A DNA stretch of 40,374 nucleotides, taken from positions 1 to 40,374 of the forward strand of contig CAJMCT010000001.1 of the NCBI GenBank assembly GCA_905211955.1, in the 5' to 3' direction. Below are positions 1-9,402 of the stretch, piece by piece. Numbering within the stretch: position 1 is the first letter of the stretch; each line of letters opens with the position of its first letter. Under the pieces are notes generated by a model. It was not told where the DNA came from and did not search any database. It saw only the letters and a program-made list of their open reading frames with translations. The DNA is from an uncultured Eubacteriales bacterium. GTDB lineage: Bacteria; Bacillota; Clostridia; Christensenellales; Borkfalkiaceae. A program made the position numbers and the translations under genes.

Positions 1-269
1 TTACTCGCCAAATATGGTGGCTCTTTCGAGCTCTTCTACCTCTTTGTGCGGCATACTTGATTATAATAACAGGGAGATTTGGTTTCGTCAAGAGGTTTTG
101 CGAAAAAATTATAAAAAAAATAACTTCCGTAACACACACAAATCCTTAACTCATCACTTTAATTATTAGAGAAAATAAATATGTTATAACGCCACCCACA
201 ATCACCGCAAGTCTTACTATAATTTGGCTACGATTTTGGAGACTCTCACTTCGTGTTTTCGCAGTAAAA
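1..269. other. A+T-rich intergenic end, no supported gene
   Basis: This stretch lies downstream of the DUF262 gene. The only open frame touching the edge is a 17-codon minus-strand frame (1-51) without a convincing ribosome binding site. I see no hairpin followed by a T-run and no RNA gene. Confidence 0.5.
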
Positions 270-2081
270 TTACAACTTGTTGTAGTACTCTTTAATTCTC
301 TGCGCCATCAATTTTCTTCTTTCGGGTAAGAATTTTTCAATATAATCATTATAATCCCAATTCACAATATCTAACGGAATGCAATTATCCTCTAAGTTCT
401 TATCCAACTCTTCTTTTGTCATAGGAACACCATAAACAGTTTGATTGTTTATCGCAGATTCATAAGCTGTCTTGAAATAAACGTTAGGTGATTTTTCTCC
501 AATTTGAATATTCACAGGCGTGTCTAAAAAAGTATAATTTGCCACCTGATTATAGATAGATTTATTATCTAAACCGCCAACCTTTTGCAAATAAGCTTTA
601 GGAAAAATGTGATGAACGTCACTTACTCCATACAAATCTCTTACATAGGAAGATGCGGAAAATAAACCTTTACTGTTAGAAACAATTTGAGAAGCAAAGA
701 AAGCTGATAATGCAGGCGCAGTTGGAACTGGAGAATCCAATTTCTGCACTAACCCAAACGACCAGAACGCATCTGACAATTCCGCATTTTCAATCTCTTC
801 TAAATATTTTATAACGCCCTTTTCATTGATATTTCTAATATCCAAATCCATCTTAGATTCGGGAGACGCACTATATCTCCCCGTTAAAATAGACATGGTA
901 AACCATTTCGCCACATAGCGTTTAATTTCATTTTTGTCAACTTCGTTTGACATTACTAATTTCAAATACACAACGTAAGCGAAATCAAGAGCATTTTGAG
1001 AGCTAATCAATTTGGAACTAACAAATCCTGCACTTTTGATCGCAAGAATAAATTGTTCAAAATAGTATTGTCTCATGAAATGTTTAATACCTGTCGAAAG
1101 TTTATTAAAAGAATCCTCTGCTATTTCTTCTTTATAATCCCTCGTTAAGAAATCCCGTCCAGAAAGCAAACTAACCAAATCTTTCAATTTACCTCTTGAA
1201 AACATATGTATAAACGAAACCCTTAACATATCCTCGTAAGAAGGATCGTAAATGGACGAATTATCATCTTTTAACCACGCCATTTCCTTACCAAAATCCG
1301 AACTTAAAAATTCAGGATCGGCTTCTTTTAATTTATGATAAAAACTCGGCTCTATCGCAATATGACAGAAATAATCGATAGCCTTTCTTAAGTTATTACC
1401 GCCAAATTTACTATCAGCCGCAATCTTACTCATGGCGAAATCTGCTTGACTCAAAACGGTGCCTTTTGAGTTAATCCTAATAAAGACGTCTGTTACAGTA
1501 TCTATATCCAACTCTGCTGACAACTCTATAACACCCAAATCTTTTTGTTTAATCGCTAATATAGATTGAATCTTTTGATTCATTTCCCTTTTTGTGATTT
1601 CATGATTTTCTTCACAATATTTCTCAATAAACTCAAAAGAATCAAAATCCGATTTGAAGAAAATCGATATATCTTCAATCCATTTTTTACTCTTTATATG
1701 AGATTGGTCTTGAACATCAAATATTTCTTCATCTTCTTTCGCGAAAGGATTATATGCAATTTTAATGACTCTTTCTTTATACTCTTCATCTAAAACAGTT
1801 ATCCCTAAAATAGAAGTCATTAAAGCCGTAACTCTTTGTTGTCCGTCAATAAGTATTCTTTGTCCTTTTGACAAAGAGCCATCTTTAAGCTTTACGTCAT
1901 GACTTCTACTCACAATAAGATAGCCAGTAGGATATCCTTTATATAAAGAATCAATTAAATCCCTAACTTGCTTCGCCTTCCACACAAAAGGTCTTTGGAT
2001 TTCAGGAATAACTACTTCTTTATTTTTAACCCAACTCAATATTGTTTCAACGCTATATTTATTAATGTCATATTTTTGCAT
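270..2081 (-). CDS. DUF262/DUF1524 (GmrSD-type) HNH nuclease-like protein
   Basis: A 603-aa protein. The N-terminal DUF262 (ParB-like) part carries the family hallmark IDGQQRVTAL near residue 80, preceded by a PEIQRPFVW segment. The C-terminal third contains DVHHIFPKAYL near residue 495, an HNH/DUF1524 nuclease signature. In known GmrSD proteins DUF262 binds and hydrolyses nucleotides while the HNH part cuts phage DNA with modified cytosines. That role is inferred here from family knowledge only. Start: ATG at 2081 after GAGAAGTG is preferred over the GTG six bases upstream. It lies 32 bp after bcp and is probably the last gene of the Nudix-RHH-bcp operon. Both domains look complete. Confidence 0.85.
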   Translation of the reverse strand: MQKYDINKYSVETILSWVKNKEVVIPEIQRPFVWKAKQVRDLIDSLYKGYPTGYLIVSRSHDVKLKDGSLSKGQRILIDGQQRVTALMTSILGITVLDEEYKERVIKIAYNPFAKEDEEIFDVQDQSHIKSKKWIEDISIFFKSDFDSFEFIEKYCEENHEITKREMNQKIQSILAIKQKDLGVIELSAELDIDTVTDVFIRINSKGTVLSQADFAMSKIAADSKFGGNNLRKAIDYFCHIAIEPSFYHKLKEADPEFLSSDFGKEMAWLKDDNSSIYDPSYEDMLRVSFIHMFSRGKLKDLVSLLSGRDFLTRDYKEEIAEDSFNKLSTGIKHFMRQYYFEQFILAIKSAGFVSSKLISSQNALDFAYVVYLKLVMSNEVDKNEIKRYVAKWFTMSILTGRYSASPESKMDLDIRNINEKGVIKYLEEIENAELSDAFWSFGLVQKLDSPVPTAPALSAFFASQIVSNSKGLFSASSYVRDLYGVSDVHHIFPKAYLQKVGGLDNKSIYNQVANYTFLDTPVNIQIGEKSPNVYFKTAYESAINNQTVYGVPMTKEELDKNLEDNCIPLDIVNWDYNDYIEKFLPERRKLMAQRIKEYYNKL

Positions 2082-2113
2082 AATCACTTCTCATTAAATA
2101 CATTTCCTTGTTT

Positions 2114-2572
2114 TCAATCTTCCAGCAACGCTAAAATTTCGTCGGCGTTGGTGTCGGGTTTTACTTTGGGCATAACCGCTTGTATAATGCCTTGCTCGTC
2201 AATCAAGAACGTCGTTCTCACAACGCCCATACTCACTTTGCCGTACAACTTTTTCTCTTGCCAAACGCCGTAGGCTTGAATTGTCGAAAGTTCACTATCC
2301 GAAAGCAAAACAAACGGCAAATTATATTTCGTCGCAAAATTCAAGTGCGAATTCACGCTATCTTTGCTGATACCGATAACCACCGCGTTTTTGTTTTCAA
2401 TTTCTTTGTTTTTGAGCGCAAACGCACAGGCTTGTCTTGTACAACCGGGCGTATTATCTTTCGGGTAAAAATATAAAACCACTTTCTTGCCGAGAAAATC
2501 GGACAACGAAACCATATTCCCATTTTTATCTTGCAACGTAAACTCAGGCGCTTTCATTCCAACTTCTAACAT
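2114..2572 (-). CDS. bcp: Thioredoxin-dependent thiol peroxidase, Bcp/PrxQ family
   Basis: A 152-aa peroxiredoxin, the usual length for Bcp. The sequence NTPGCTRQACAF places the peroxidatic cysteine at C44 and the resolving cysteine at C49, the atypical two-cysteine arrangement. Family role: cytoplasmic reduction of H2O2 and organic hydroperoxides with electrons from thioredoxin. It starts 4 bp after the RHH gene, with GAGAGG upstream of its ATG, so it is co-transcribed. A housekeeping oxidative-stress gene in this accessory neighbourhood is slightly odd. Confidence 0.95.
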   Translation of the reverse strand: MLEVGMKAPEFTLQDKNGNMVSLSDFLGKKVVLYFYPKDNTPGCTRQACAFALKNKEIENKNAVVIGISKDSVNSHLNFATKYNLPFVLLSDSELSTIQAYGVWQEKKLYGKVSMGVVRTTFLIDEQGIIQAVMPKVKPDTNADEILALLED

Positions 2573-2576
2573 TCTT

Positions 2577-2789
2577 TTATTCCTCTCTTTTCATTATTTC
2601 GTAGGCTTTTTTAATGAACTCTACTTTCGTCATACCTTTTTCGGTTAAAAAGGCATTGATTTCTTCAAACAACTCTCTTGGAATCATCGTTTGAAAATTC
2701 GCGTTTTTCTCTTTACGTAATTCTTTATTCTTTTCTTCGTACTTACGTCTCGCCACTCTTTTCGACGTATCTTCTTTACGAGTAACCAT
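2577..2789 (-). CDS. Small ribbon-helix-helix-like protein, paralog 1
   Basis: A 70-aa protein with a basic N-terminus, a TMIPRELFEEINAFL strand-helix segment and TKVEFIKKAYEIMK as second helix. This layout fits a ribbon-helix-helix DNA-binding fold and is inferred from pattern. The same pattern occurs at 15132-15428 and 29248-29475, both next to transposon recombinase genes, so this copy may come from another mobile element. It overlaps the Nudix gene by 14 nt and precedes bcp by 4 nt. No copy of the TCGTAT-NN-ATACGA palindrome seen at the other two loci is present in the upstream promoter region. Confidence 0.7.
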   Translation of the reverse strand: MVTRKEDTSKRVARRKYEEKNKELRKEKNANFQTMIPRELFEEINAFLTEKGMTKVEFIKKAYEIMKREE

Positions 2790-3174
2790 TAACAGCTTTC
2801 TCCTTTATCTTTTTCAAAATTTCTTCATCTGCTGGGCAGAAATTGTAGTTAATAATTTCCGCTGGCGTTATCCATTTTATATCATTATGCTCGAGTTTTT
2901 GCGGAACGCCCTCGGCTATTATTGCATTAAATAACGTTAAATGCACGGTAATGTCGGGATATTCGTGGATAACTTCCATAAAAATATCCCCAACGCTAAT
3001 GATAATATTTAATTCTTCTTTGCACTCGCGAATTAAGGCTTGTTCTTTTGTTTCGCCTTTCTCGACCTTTCCGCCAACAAACTCCCAAAGGAGCGCTCTT
3101 GCTTTATATGCTGGTCTTTGGCAAATCAAAAACTTATCCTTATCCCATATAAGCGCAGCAACAACTTCTACCAT
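2776..3174 (-). CDS. Nudix hydrolase, MutT-like
   Basis: A 132-aa protein with a Nudix box at about residues 35-57: a Gly, then E41, R49-E50 and E53-E54, followed by LNI where the consensus has a Gly. Family role: hydrolysis of nucleoside diphosphates linked to X, typically removal of oxidised dGTP by short MutT-like members. The exact substrate cannot be told from the sequence. Start: ATG at 3174 behind AGGTG is preferred over the GTG at 3183. It is the first gene of the operon running through the RHH gene and bcp to the DUF262 gene. Confidence 0.9.
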   Translation of the reverse strand: MVEVVAALIWDKDKFLICQRPAYKARALLWEFVGGKVEKGETKEQALIRECKEELNIIISVGDIFMEVIHEYPDITVHLTLFNAIIAEGVPQKLEHNDIKWITPAEIINYNFCPADEEILKKIKEKAVNGYS

Positions 3175-3183
3175 AACACTCAC

Positions 3184-3200
3184 CTATTTCTATTATAACA
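3184..3200 (-). promoter_or_regulatory. Extended -10 promoter for the Nudix operon
   Basis: On the minus strand TGTTATAAT gives a perfect -10 hexamer (3192-3197) with the TGn extension. No good -35 is visible. It sits just upstream of the AGGTG ribosome binding site of the Nudix gene. Confidence 0.55.
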
Positions 3201-3280
3201 TAACCAAATTTAAAATCTATTCCGCAGTAATAATAGTATTTTTCCGCAGTTGTCGAATTTAAGCCCTAAAAAGTATAATT

Positions 3281-3508
3281 TCACTTTATTCTTGCGTAAT
3301 ATTCGTGCAACTTTTTATCGCAAATTATAGAAATCTTTTCTTTTTCTTCATCGGAAAGTTTCTTCCAAACGGTTGAATCCACTTCTACAATTCCAAGCGT
3401 TTTGTTAATGGTGTTATGTAAAAAAGGCAACACGATAAAGCCGCAAAAAGCAATTGCGACTAAAATATGCCAAAATATATTAAAAATTTTCTTTAGCGTT
3501 TTCTTCAA
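3281..3508 (-). CDS. Small single-pass membrane protein
   Basis: A 75-aa protein: a lysine-rich N-terminus, one hydrophobic segment at about residues 12-33 (IFWHILVAIAFCGFIVLPF), then a charged tail. I do not recognise a family. It starts with TTG, five bases after an AGGAG site, and only about 10 bp after the stop of res, so it is probably translated with the type III R-M genes. Alternatives are a chance frame or an accessory of the R-M system. It has no homology to restriction subunits that I can see. Confidence 0.5.
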   Translation of the reverse strand: MKKTLKKIFNIFWHILVAIAFCGFIVLPFLHNTINKTLGIVEVDSTVWKKLSDEEKEKISIICDKKLHEYYARIK

Positions 3509-3517
3509 TGGTTCTCC

Positions 3518-6130
3518 TTATAAATCTTTAATAATGTTCAAGAATTTATCAAAAGACGTAGCGTCGGGGTTGCTTGCAATATCATTCTCGCTAACCATAT
3601 AATAACGGAACTTACTACCTGCTTGCGATTGCCACATCTTACCAAGTTCTGCTTTTTCACGGCTATCGTCGTTAGACGTTAAGTGTTCGCCTTTGGTTTC
3701 AATCATAACCACAAAACCACTATTTGTCATAACGATAAAGTCAGGATAATGGTTGATAAAACCGTTTATATAAAACTCGTGACGTTCAATATTTCTATGC
3801 CACCACTTAATATTAGGCATAGAAGAAACTTTTTCAATAACCTTGCGTTCAAAAGCGTTCATCGTTTGTTCTTCAGTATATAAAGACTTAGAAAGCAACG
3901 AGAACGTTTCGCCCGGATTGATTTCACTCTTTAACTTAAACGACGGAATGCAAACAATTTTACCCGTTTCAATTAAATGCTTAAATCTATCACGACGATA
4001 TTCATCAAGAAGTTTATTGATTTTGTCTTTAATTCTAATAGCAAAACCGTGAACGTTCTTTTCAAGCGCGGCAAGTTCGTCACCGTTCATATTTTCCACA
4101 ACACGGTCAATATAAACGGTCAATTCGCCACTTGAAACAATATCAAGTGTTTCAAGAATTTTCTTTATTTGATATTTACAGTTTCTCACACGGCTTTCGG
4201 GCGCTTGATTTTTAAACATTTCTTTGAAATATTCACTTTCAGCTTCAGCCATAAAACGATATTTCGGTTTTTCGTTTTTATTGACGTCAACTTCTGCAAC
4301 GCCTTCGGTTGCTGAACGGAAATCAATTTCAACGCTCTTATCTTTCAGCGTAAAACCGTCGGATAAAAATTCCTTACTTACAAGTTCTTTATAATCGCCA
4401 TCCAAGAAAGCAAATAAACTGTTCTCGGACTTATAATAGAACTGCGGAATTTCTAACGCCAAAGCTTCGTCTTTATATTCATCGTAAATTCTGTATGTAG
4501 TCACTTTACTTCTTACCTCCAACGGTAAATCACTTAACGGCTCCGTCTGAAGCGCTTTTAATTCTTCATCATAAATATCACTCTTAACTTCTGCACTTGC
4601 CAACATATCGTCAATAGCAGTAGAAGGCGTTTCCGTTTTTTGTCTTTCTTCGATAATTGCTTTAAGTGCCGAACTATCAAACTGCAAAAATTCTTCTTCA
4701 TCCACCGTAGGCGGTGTAAGCGTAATTTCTTGTTGTACAGGCTTCGGTGCAGGTTCAACGACAGGTTTTTCTTCTGCCACACGGTAATCTTTACTACTAA
4801 AGCCAGCATCGTTAAGTCCTTGAATTACTTTCGTAATCGTAGCGTGGAAATCGTTAGAACTTGTAAGCACGTAAGAAAGATTTAAGAATTTACTCGTATT
4901 TTGTTTTGTGTAAGGCAAACGCAAAACACGACCTAAAATTTGCTCTACGTCAACGGTAGAAGTTTTGTTTGCAAGCGTTGCTAAAATATATGCAAACGGG
5001 CAGTCCCAACCTTCTTTAAGCGCGTTAACCGTAATGATATACTTTATCTTGCAATCGGGCGACATTAAGTCTTTATCTTTAATTTCGTTTATTTCCGCCG
5101 TCTTAATTGCAATTTCTTCCGCAGGAATACCGTTTTCAATAAGAACTTCTTTTACTTTTTCAAAAGTCTTATTATCTTTTTCATTTTTTGGTTGTGCTTG
5201 GAATAAAACGATAGGACGTATATAACGAGCACCCGTATTCGTTTTAGCAAGTTCGTCTAAACGTTTTCGTAAATCAATCGCATCCGCAATAACTTCTCCC
5301 CAAGATGGACGATTGTAAACAATAACGGGAAGTTTAACCATATTTTCCGCTTTAAGTTGCGCTGCATCTACGTAAGAAATAATATTACTATTCTTTCTTG
5401 GTGTAGCGGTTAAGTCAAGAATAAAGCAAGGATTCAAGTTTTTAAGCATTTCTACACTTAATTCGCCCGTAGTGTGATGGCTTTCGTCAACGACCACAAC
5501 GGGGGAAAGTTGATTCAATACTTGAATAAGCGCAGTATCGTCAACACCTTCAATAAGGGTTTCAGGTGTAGAAATAAACTTGGTAAATTGTTGCAAATTG
5601 CCGTTTTCTTGATAAACCTTCCTACCTTCTTTGTTTTTAATACGGAAACTATCAAAACTCATTACCACAATAGAAAGTTGTTCGTTCACTGTGGTAGGGT
5701 TAAATTGTTGTCCGTCTAAAACTTGTTGTTTACTATAAACTTGAACTCTACCGTTAAAATCCGATTCAATTTTTTGCCTATACGGATGTGCAGGATTTGA
5801 TAAATTCTTTAACGTTTGCGTTAAAATTGCTTCAGAAGGGACAAGCCAAACGACGACTTTTACCTTTTTGCTTGGTAAGTTGCCGAAAATAGTTCTTAAC
5901 GAATTGCACGCCAAAAAGGTTTTACCGCCACCCGTAGGAACTTTGAAACAAACGTGCGGAGTATTTTCAATCGTGTTTTTGTATGTAGGAATAGCATCAA
6001 AACCGACCCTAACGCCTTTTTCTAACCAATAATCGTTGTAGGCTTTAACAACGCTATTCGTAGAGTTCAATAACTCACAATAACGGTTTAAATCACTTAT
6101 AACTTGTTTTTGAAAGTTTTTTAATTCCAT
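3518..6130 (-). CDS. res: Type III restriction endonuclease subunit Res
   Basis: An 870-aa protein of typical Res length. The SF2 helicase part has VPTGGGKTFLA (Walker A, residues 64-73) and VVVDESHH (motif II, near 211), and LGRVLRLPY is motif VI-like. The C-terminus has PDFIVMTNSGFVVMIETKGE-type residues near 793-815, a PD-(D/E)xK nuclease core. Family role: ATP-dependent translocation or sliding with Mod, cleaving DNA between two head-to-head unmethylated sites. It lies 11 bp after mod with AAGAGG upstream of its ATG. All key motifs are intact, so it should be active. Confidence 0.95.
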   Translation of the reverse strand: MELKNFQKQVISDLNRYCELLNSTNSVVKAYNDYWLEKGVRVGFDAIPTYKNTIENTPHVCFKVPTGGGKTFLACNSLRTIFGNLPSKKVKVVVWLVPSEAILTQTLKNLSNPAHPYRQKIESDFNGRVQVYSKQQVLDGQQFNPTTVNEQLSIVVMSFDSFRIKNKEGRKVYQENGNLQQFTKFISTPETLIEGVDDTALIQVLNQLSPVVVVDESHHTTGELSVEMLKNLNPCFILDLTATPRKNSNIISYVDAAQLKAENMVKLPVIVYNRPSWGEVIADAIDLRKRLDELAKTNTGARYIRPIVLFQAQPKNEKDNKTFEKVKEVLIENGIPAEEIAIKTAEINEIKDKDLMSPDCKIKYIITVNALKEGWDCPFAYILATLANKTSTVDVEQILGRVLRLPYTKQNTSKFLNLSYVLTSSNDFHATITKVIQGLNDAGFSSKDYRVAEEKPVVEPAPKPVQQEITLTPPTVDEEEFLQFDSSALKAIIEERQKTETPSTAIDDMLASAEVKSDIYDEELKALQTEPLSDLPLEVRSKVTTYRIYDEYKDEALALEIPQFYYKSENSLFAFLDGDYKELVSKEFLSDGFTLKDKSVEIDFRSATEGVAEVDVNKNEKPKYRFMAEAESEYFKEMFKNQAPESRVRNCKYQIKKILETLDIVSSGELTVYIDRVVENMNGDELAALEKNVHGFAIRIKDKINKLLDEYRRDRFKHLIETGKIVCIPSFKLKSEINPGETFSLLSKSLYTEEQTMNAFERKVIEKVSSMPNIKWWHRNIERHEFYINGFINHYPDFIVMTNSGFVVMIETKGEHLTSNDDSREKAELGKMWQSQAGSKFRYYMVSENDIASNPDATSFDKFLNIIKDL

Positions 6131-6141
6131 AATTTTACCTC

Positions 6142-7845
6142 TTAAAGCCTTGTGATATCACGTGGTATTTTCTTAAATACGATATTAAACTTTTCCATTA
6201 CTTCTTGCGCGAGAACGCATTTATCCGCGTAAATAATGTATTCCGTTGCTTTTGTGTTTATCGTTGATAAAAATTCGTGGTTAAGCGTAGTAATTTCGTC
6301 CTTTTTATAATAGAAGTAATATGCTGTATCGTTATTCTTACTTAACAGGTAAGGGTTATCCGCTCTATCCGTATCAAGTGGCTTTTTCGTTTCCATATAA
6401 TAAACGTATTTACGAATTTCTTCTTCGGGGACTTCTTCGTTTAGATTTTTATCATCCTTAAACAAAGGTTGTCCAAGTTCATAAAAGCTGAAATCACCGG
6501 GAATACCTGCAACTGCTTTATCGTTTTTACCATATCCGTTTATAACGCGCTTTACTCTTTCTGCGGTAATGGTATCCGCGTAATCCATCATTTCCACAAG
6601 GATAAACTTTCTATTTCCGCCATCTTTCTTATTTAGATTTAATACGGCGTGCGCCGTAGTTCCTGAACCACCAAAAGAGTCAAGAACTAATGCATTTTTA
6701 TTGTCAATCAAAGAAATTAGTATTTCTATTAACCCTTTGTTTTTAGGATTATTGAAAATAGTAGCAGTTGTTTCAAAAATATCCTTTAATTCTTGTCCTG
6801 CCGAAGTTGTTTTAACGTCTATTTTATAATCTATAACGTTTCCATTTGAATCGTAAGTTTGGTAATTTCTATTTGAAAGAATGCTTTTTATTCTAATGAA
6901 ACTACTAAAATTCTTCTCATAAATTTTTCCGTTCTTGAAATCCAACGCTTTATTTTCAAACAGTTCAACTATTTTTTCAGCAGTATAAGTGTTTTCTACG
7001 AAATTCTCTCCTGAATAGGAGTAATATCTCACATATCCTTTAGATATCAACTCGTTGTCTATTTCGTTTAACGATGTTTCTTTTTTTAATATCATATCAC
7101 ATTGTTCAGCGTTATAGTAAACAGTATAATGTTTTTTAGAGTTAAAATCTTCAACTATGTTATTAAATGAATTTTCACCGACTAGTACACGTTTGCCACT
7201 GTTATGAACTAAATTCCCATTTTCATCAACCGATAAATCTTTTTTATCTTTGGGAATATTCTCCAAGAAATAAGTATCTTTTTTGTTTTTAGCATATATA
7301 ACACAATAATCGTTGCTAATAGATATATAATCCGAGTTTTTTCTTCCTTTGGGGTTTATTTCAACGGAAAGATATCCTATAAAATTACTAGAGCCGAAAA
7401 TTTCATCACAACACAGTTTAAGGCTTGCCAACTCATTGTCATCAATACTAATAAAAATAACGCCTTTCGTTGAAAGCAATTTATGTAAGAGCTTTAATCT
7501 AGGATACATCATACACAGCCACTTATCGTGTCTTGATAAATCTTCGCCTTCTGCGCCAACCACTTCGCCAAGCCATTTCTTAATTCTTGGGTCATCCACA
7601 TTGTCGCTATATACCCATTGCCCCTCCTTTTTCCCAGTATTGTAGGGCGGGTCTATATAAATACAGTCAACACTTCCTTCATATTGGGGAAGAAGGGATT
7701 TAAGCGCAAGCAAATTGTCCCCGTGAATTATCATATTCTCGGAGTTTTCCGCATTAAACGTATATTTTTTATCAAGAATCCTAAACGGCACTTCTTGATG
7801 ATGATTTACAACCTTATCTTTTCCAATCCATTCTAACGTAGGCAT
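6142..7845 (-). CDS. mod: Type III restriction-modification methyltransferase Mod
   Basis: A 567-aa adenine-N6 methyltransferase of the beta order: DPPYNTGK (motif IV) at residues 65-72 comes before FGGSGTTAH (motif I, near 390). The long middle part is the target-recognition region. Role in the family: modifies one strand of an asymmetric site and gives Res its specificity. Start: ATG at 7845, overlapping the TAA of the upstream gene by one base, with GGAGAA six bases before it. The start MPTLEWIGKDKV fits the family better than the longer frame. The target site cannot be predicted from sequence. Confidence 0.95.
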   Translation of the reverse strand: MPTLEWIGKDKVVNHHQEVPFRILDKKYTFNAENSENMIIHGDNLLALKSLLPQYEGSVDCIYIDPPYNTGKKEGQWVYSDNVDDPRIKKWLGEVVGAEGEDLSRHDKWLCMMYPRLKLLHKLLSTKGVIFISIDDNELASLKLCCDEIFGSSNFIGYLSVEINPKGRKNSDYISISNDYCVIYAKNKKDTYFLENIPKDKKDLSVDENGNLVHNSGKRVLVGENSFNNIVEDFNSKKHYTVYYNAEQCDMILKKETSLNEIDNELISKGYVRYYSYSGENFVENTYTAEKIVELFENKALDFKNGKIYEKNFSSFIRIKSILSNRNYQTYDSNGNVIDYKIDVKTTSAGQELKDIFETTATIFNNPKNKGLIEILISLIDNKNALVLDSFGGSGTTAHAVLNLNKKDGGNRKFILVEMMDYADTITAERVKRVINGYGKNDKAVAGIPGDFSFYELGQPLFKDDKNLNEEVPEEEIRKYVYYMETKKPLDTDRADNPYLLSKNNDTAYYFYYKKDEITTLNHEFLSTINTKATEYIIYADKCVLAQEVMEKFNIVFKKIPRDITRL

Positions 7846-8396
7846 TATTGTTCTCCATTGCAAAACTCGTAGTTTTTATAATTTTTTTGTTCAATTAATT
7901 TCGTTTGTTGTCTATCGTTTTCGTCTTTATAAGACAACGACACTTTCGTGGAATTATATACTTTCTCTAAATCTTCTTTTTTTATCCATCCATATAATTC
8001 TATGCTAATAGCAGACTTTGCAGGAATATTTAATGCTTTTACATTTTTATGAATTTGCCAAGAAATGTTATATGACTTATCATAGGGAATATCTACAAGC
8101 TTTTCTTTGTTCTGTCCCTGAAAAACTATTTTTATGTCACGCATAATTTTTACGTTACTACTTGAATTGTAGATTTCAAGATTAATTTTATAATAAAAAT
8201 TATGTGAATTTTCTATTGACGTTGCTTCACACTCATCTTGTGTTTGGAACACTCCATTTATACCGTCTTTAACAAAAATAGAAATTTTTCCTTTCCGTGA
8301 TAAATTATTTAACAACCAACCAACAATCGTACCTAATATTGTGCCCATCACGCCTATAATAGCATCCGAATTATCGCATACCGTTTCCCAAAACAT
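7845..8396 (-). CDS. Membrane-anchored protein of unknown function ahead of mod
   Basis: A 183-aa protein with one hydrophobic segment at about residues 12-31 (AIIGVMGTILGTIVGWLL) and a soluble, beta-rich tail. No family recognised. It shares one base with the mod start and has its own GGAGAG site, so it is the first gene of the type III R-M operon. It may be a modifier or an unrelated passenger. The N-terminal helix followed by a cytoplasmic domain resembles many small membrane effectors, but no motif allows a firmer call. Confidence 0.7.
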   Translation of the reverse strand: MFWETVCDNSDAIIGVMGTILGTIVGWLLNNLSRKGKISIFVKDGINGVFQTQDECEATSIENSHNFYYKINLEIYNSSSNVKIMRDIKIVFQGQNKEKLVDIPYDKSYNISWQIHKNVKALNIPAKSAISIELYGWIKKEDLEKVYNSTKVSLSYKDENDRQQTKLIEQKNYKNYEFCNGEQ

Positions 8397-8418
8397 TATT
8401 TTTTCTCTCCTAAGTTTA

Positions 8419-8456
8419 ATTCTACCACATAAAATATGACAAATTCAGTCATATTT
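8419..8456 (-). promoter_or_regulatory. Promoter and palindromic operator of the type III R-M operon
   Basis: TGGTAGAAT on the minus strand (hexamer at 8419-8424) is an extended -10. Directly upstream lies a perfect 9-bp inverted repeat, AAATATGAC and GTCATATTT (8432-8440 and 8448-8456) with a 7-nt spacer, covering the -35 area. It may be an operator, or a weak AT-rich hairpin. Confidence 0.45.
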
Positions 8457-8466
8457 AAAAAAGATT

Positions 8467-9402
8467 TTAATTTTCTCTAACGCGCCACAATGCGGCAGGG
8501 TGATTTTTCACGTTTGCGATAATCTCTTCATTGCTAAACAACAATTCAGGAGCGTAAACTTTTTCTTGTAGTTTAGATAAAAACTCTTTTTCGCCGTCCG
8601 TTAAAACAAGTAAATCCTTTACATAAGCTAAAACTTTTTCTTTTGCCTTTTCAATATCAAACTTATCGTCTTTGGATATAACGGGTTTTAATTGAGTTTT
8701 ATACTTCCTATAATCTAATCTTTCAACGTTTTTATAGTCTAACTCTTGAATATCATAGTCCCCACCGATAGCGTTATAAAATACAAGGCATTTTCTTAAA
8801 AGTTCGGTATCGTTTATAACGTTATTTTCTATCATAGCGTTAACGTCGTACAAATCTCTTGGCGTAGCGCGAGATAAAAGTGCGTTAATTTTACTTGCAT
8901 AGAGTTCAATAGTGTTTAAGGTTAAAACTTCAAAATCTTCTACTATACCCTTCGTTAAAATTTTCTTCTTTTCAAGCGGTAAAACGTGGCACCTATCCAA
9001 GAAGTTAATTTCAACCTTAATGTTGTCACGATTACCGGCGTTGTTAATGTAATTAAATAAGAATGACGTTAAAGCGAAATGGTCGCGAGAATCGGCAAGT
9101 GAATAGCCTTCTTGCCACATATAATCGGTTAGGCGCTTTTTGAACTTCTCTTTAATTTCAGGCAATTCTTCCCTATCGACGTTTACGATAAAGTCCAAAT
9201 CAATATCAACCGAAAGGCGTGGAAGTTCTACCGCCGTTAAATTTATTGCCGTACCACCTTTAAGAGCAAGTTTATCCTTAAAAACAACGTCGCTATTTAA
9301 GAATTTTAGGATTTCAGAAAGACGTAAAACCTTTTCCAAAGTATCTTTTATAAAGTTAGATTCTTGGGCAAGTCTTGTCAAGTATTGTCTTGAAAATTCC
9401 AT
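8467..9402 (-). CDS. abiEii: AbiEii-type nucleotidyltransferase toxin
   Basis: A 311-aa protein. LKGGTAINL near residue 42 followed by LPRLSVDIDLDF near 60 is the nucleotidyltransferase signature (GG...DxD) of the DUF1814/AbiEii family. RATPRDLYDVNAM near 180 is a second conserved block. Family role: toxin of a type IV-style AbiE system that arrests growth after phage infection, with MenT homologues modifying tRNA ends. Its ATG overlaps the TAA of abiEi, behind GGGGGATATTA, so toxin translation is coupled to the antitoxin. It looks full length. Confidence 0.9.
   Translation of the reverse strand: MEFSRQYLTRLAQESNFIKDTLEKVLRLSEILKFLNSDVVFKDKLALKGGTAINLTAVELPRLSVDIDLDFIVNVDREELPEIKEKFKKRLTDYMWQEGYSLADSRDHFALTSFLFNYINNAGNRDNIKVEINFLDRCHVLPLEKKKILTKGIVEDFEVLTLNTIELYASKINALLSRATPRDLYDVNAMIENNVINDTELLRKCLVFYNAIGGDYDIQELDYKNVERLDYRKYKTQLKPVISKDDKFDIEKAKEKVLAYVKDLLVLTDGEKEFLSKLQEKVYAPELLFSNEEIIANVKNHPAALWRVREN

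Noticed and set aside
1..51. 17-codon minus-strand frame MPHKEVEELERATIFGE
   Set aside because: No convincing ribosome binding site, very short and at the window edge; cannot be told from chance.
4558..4809. Alternative-frame protein inside res
   Set aside because: Lies wholly within an intact Res frame and has no ribosome binding site.
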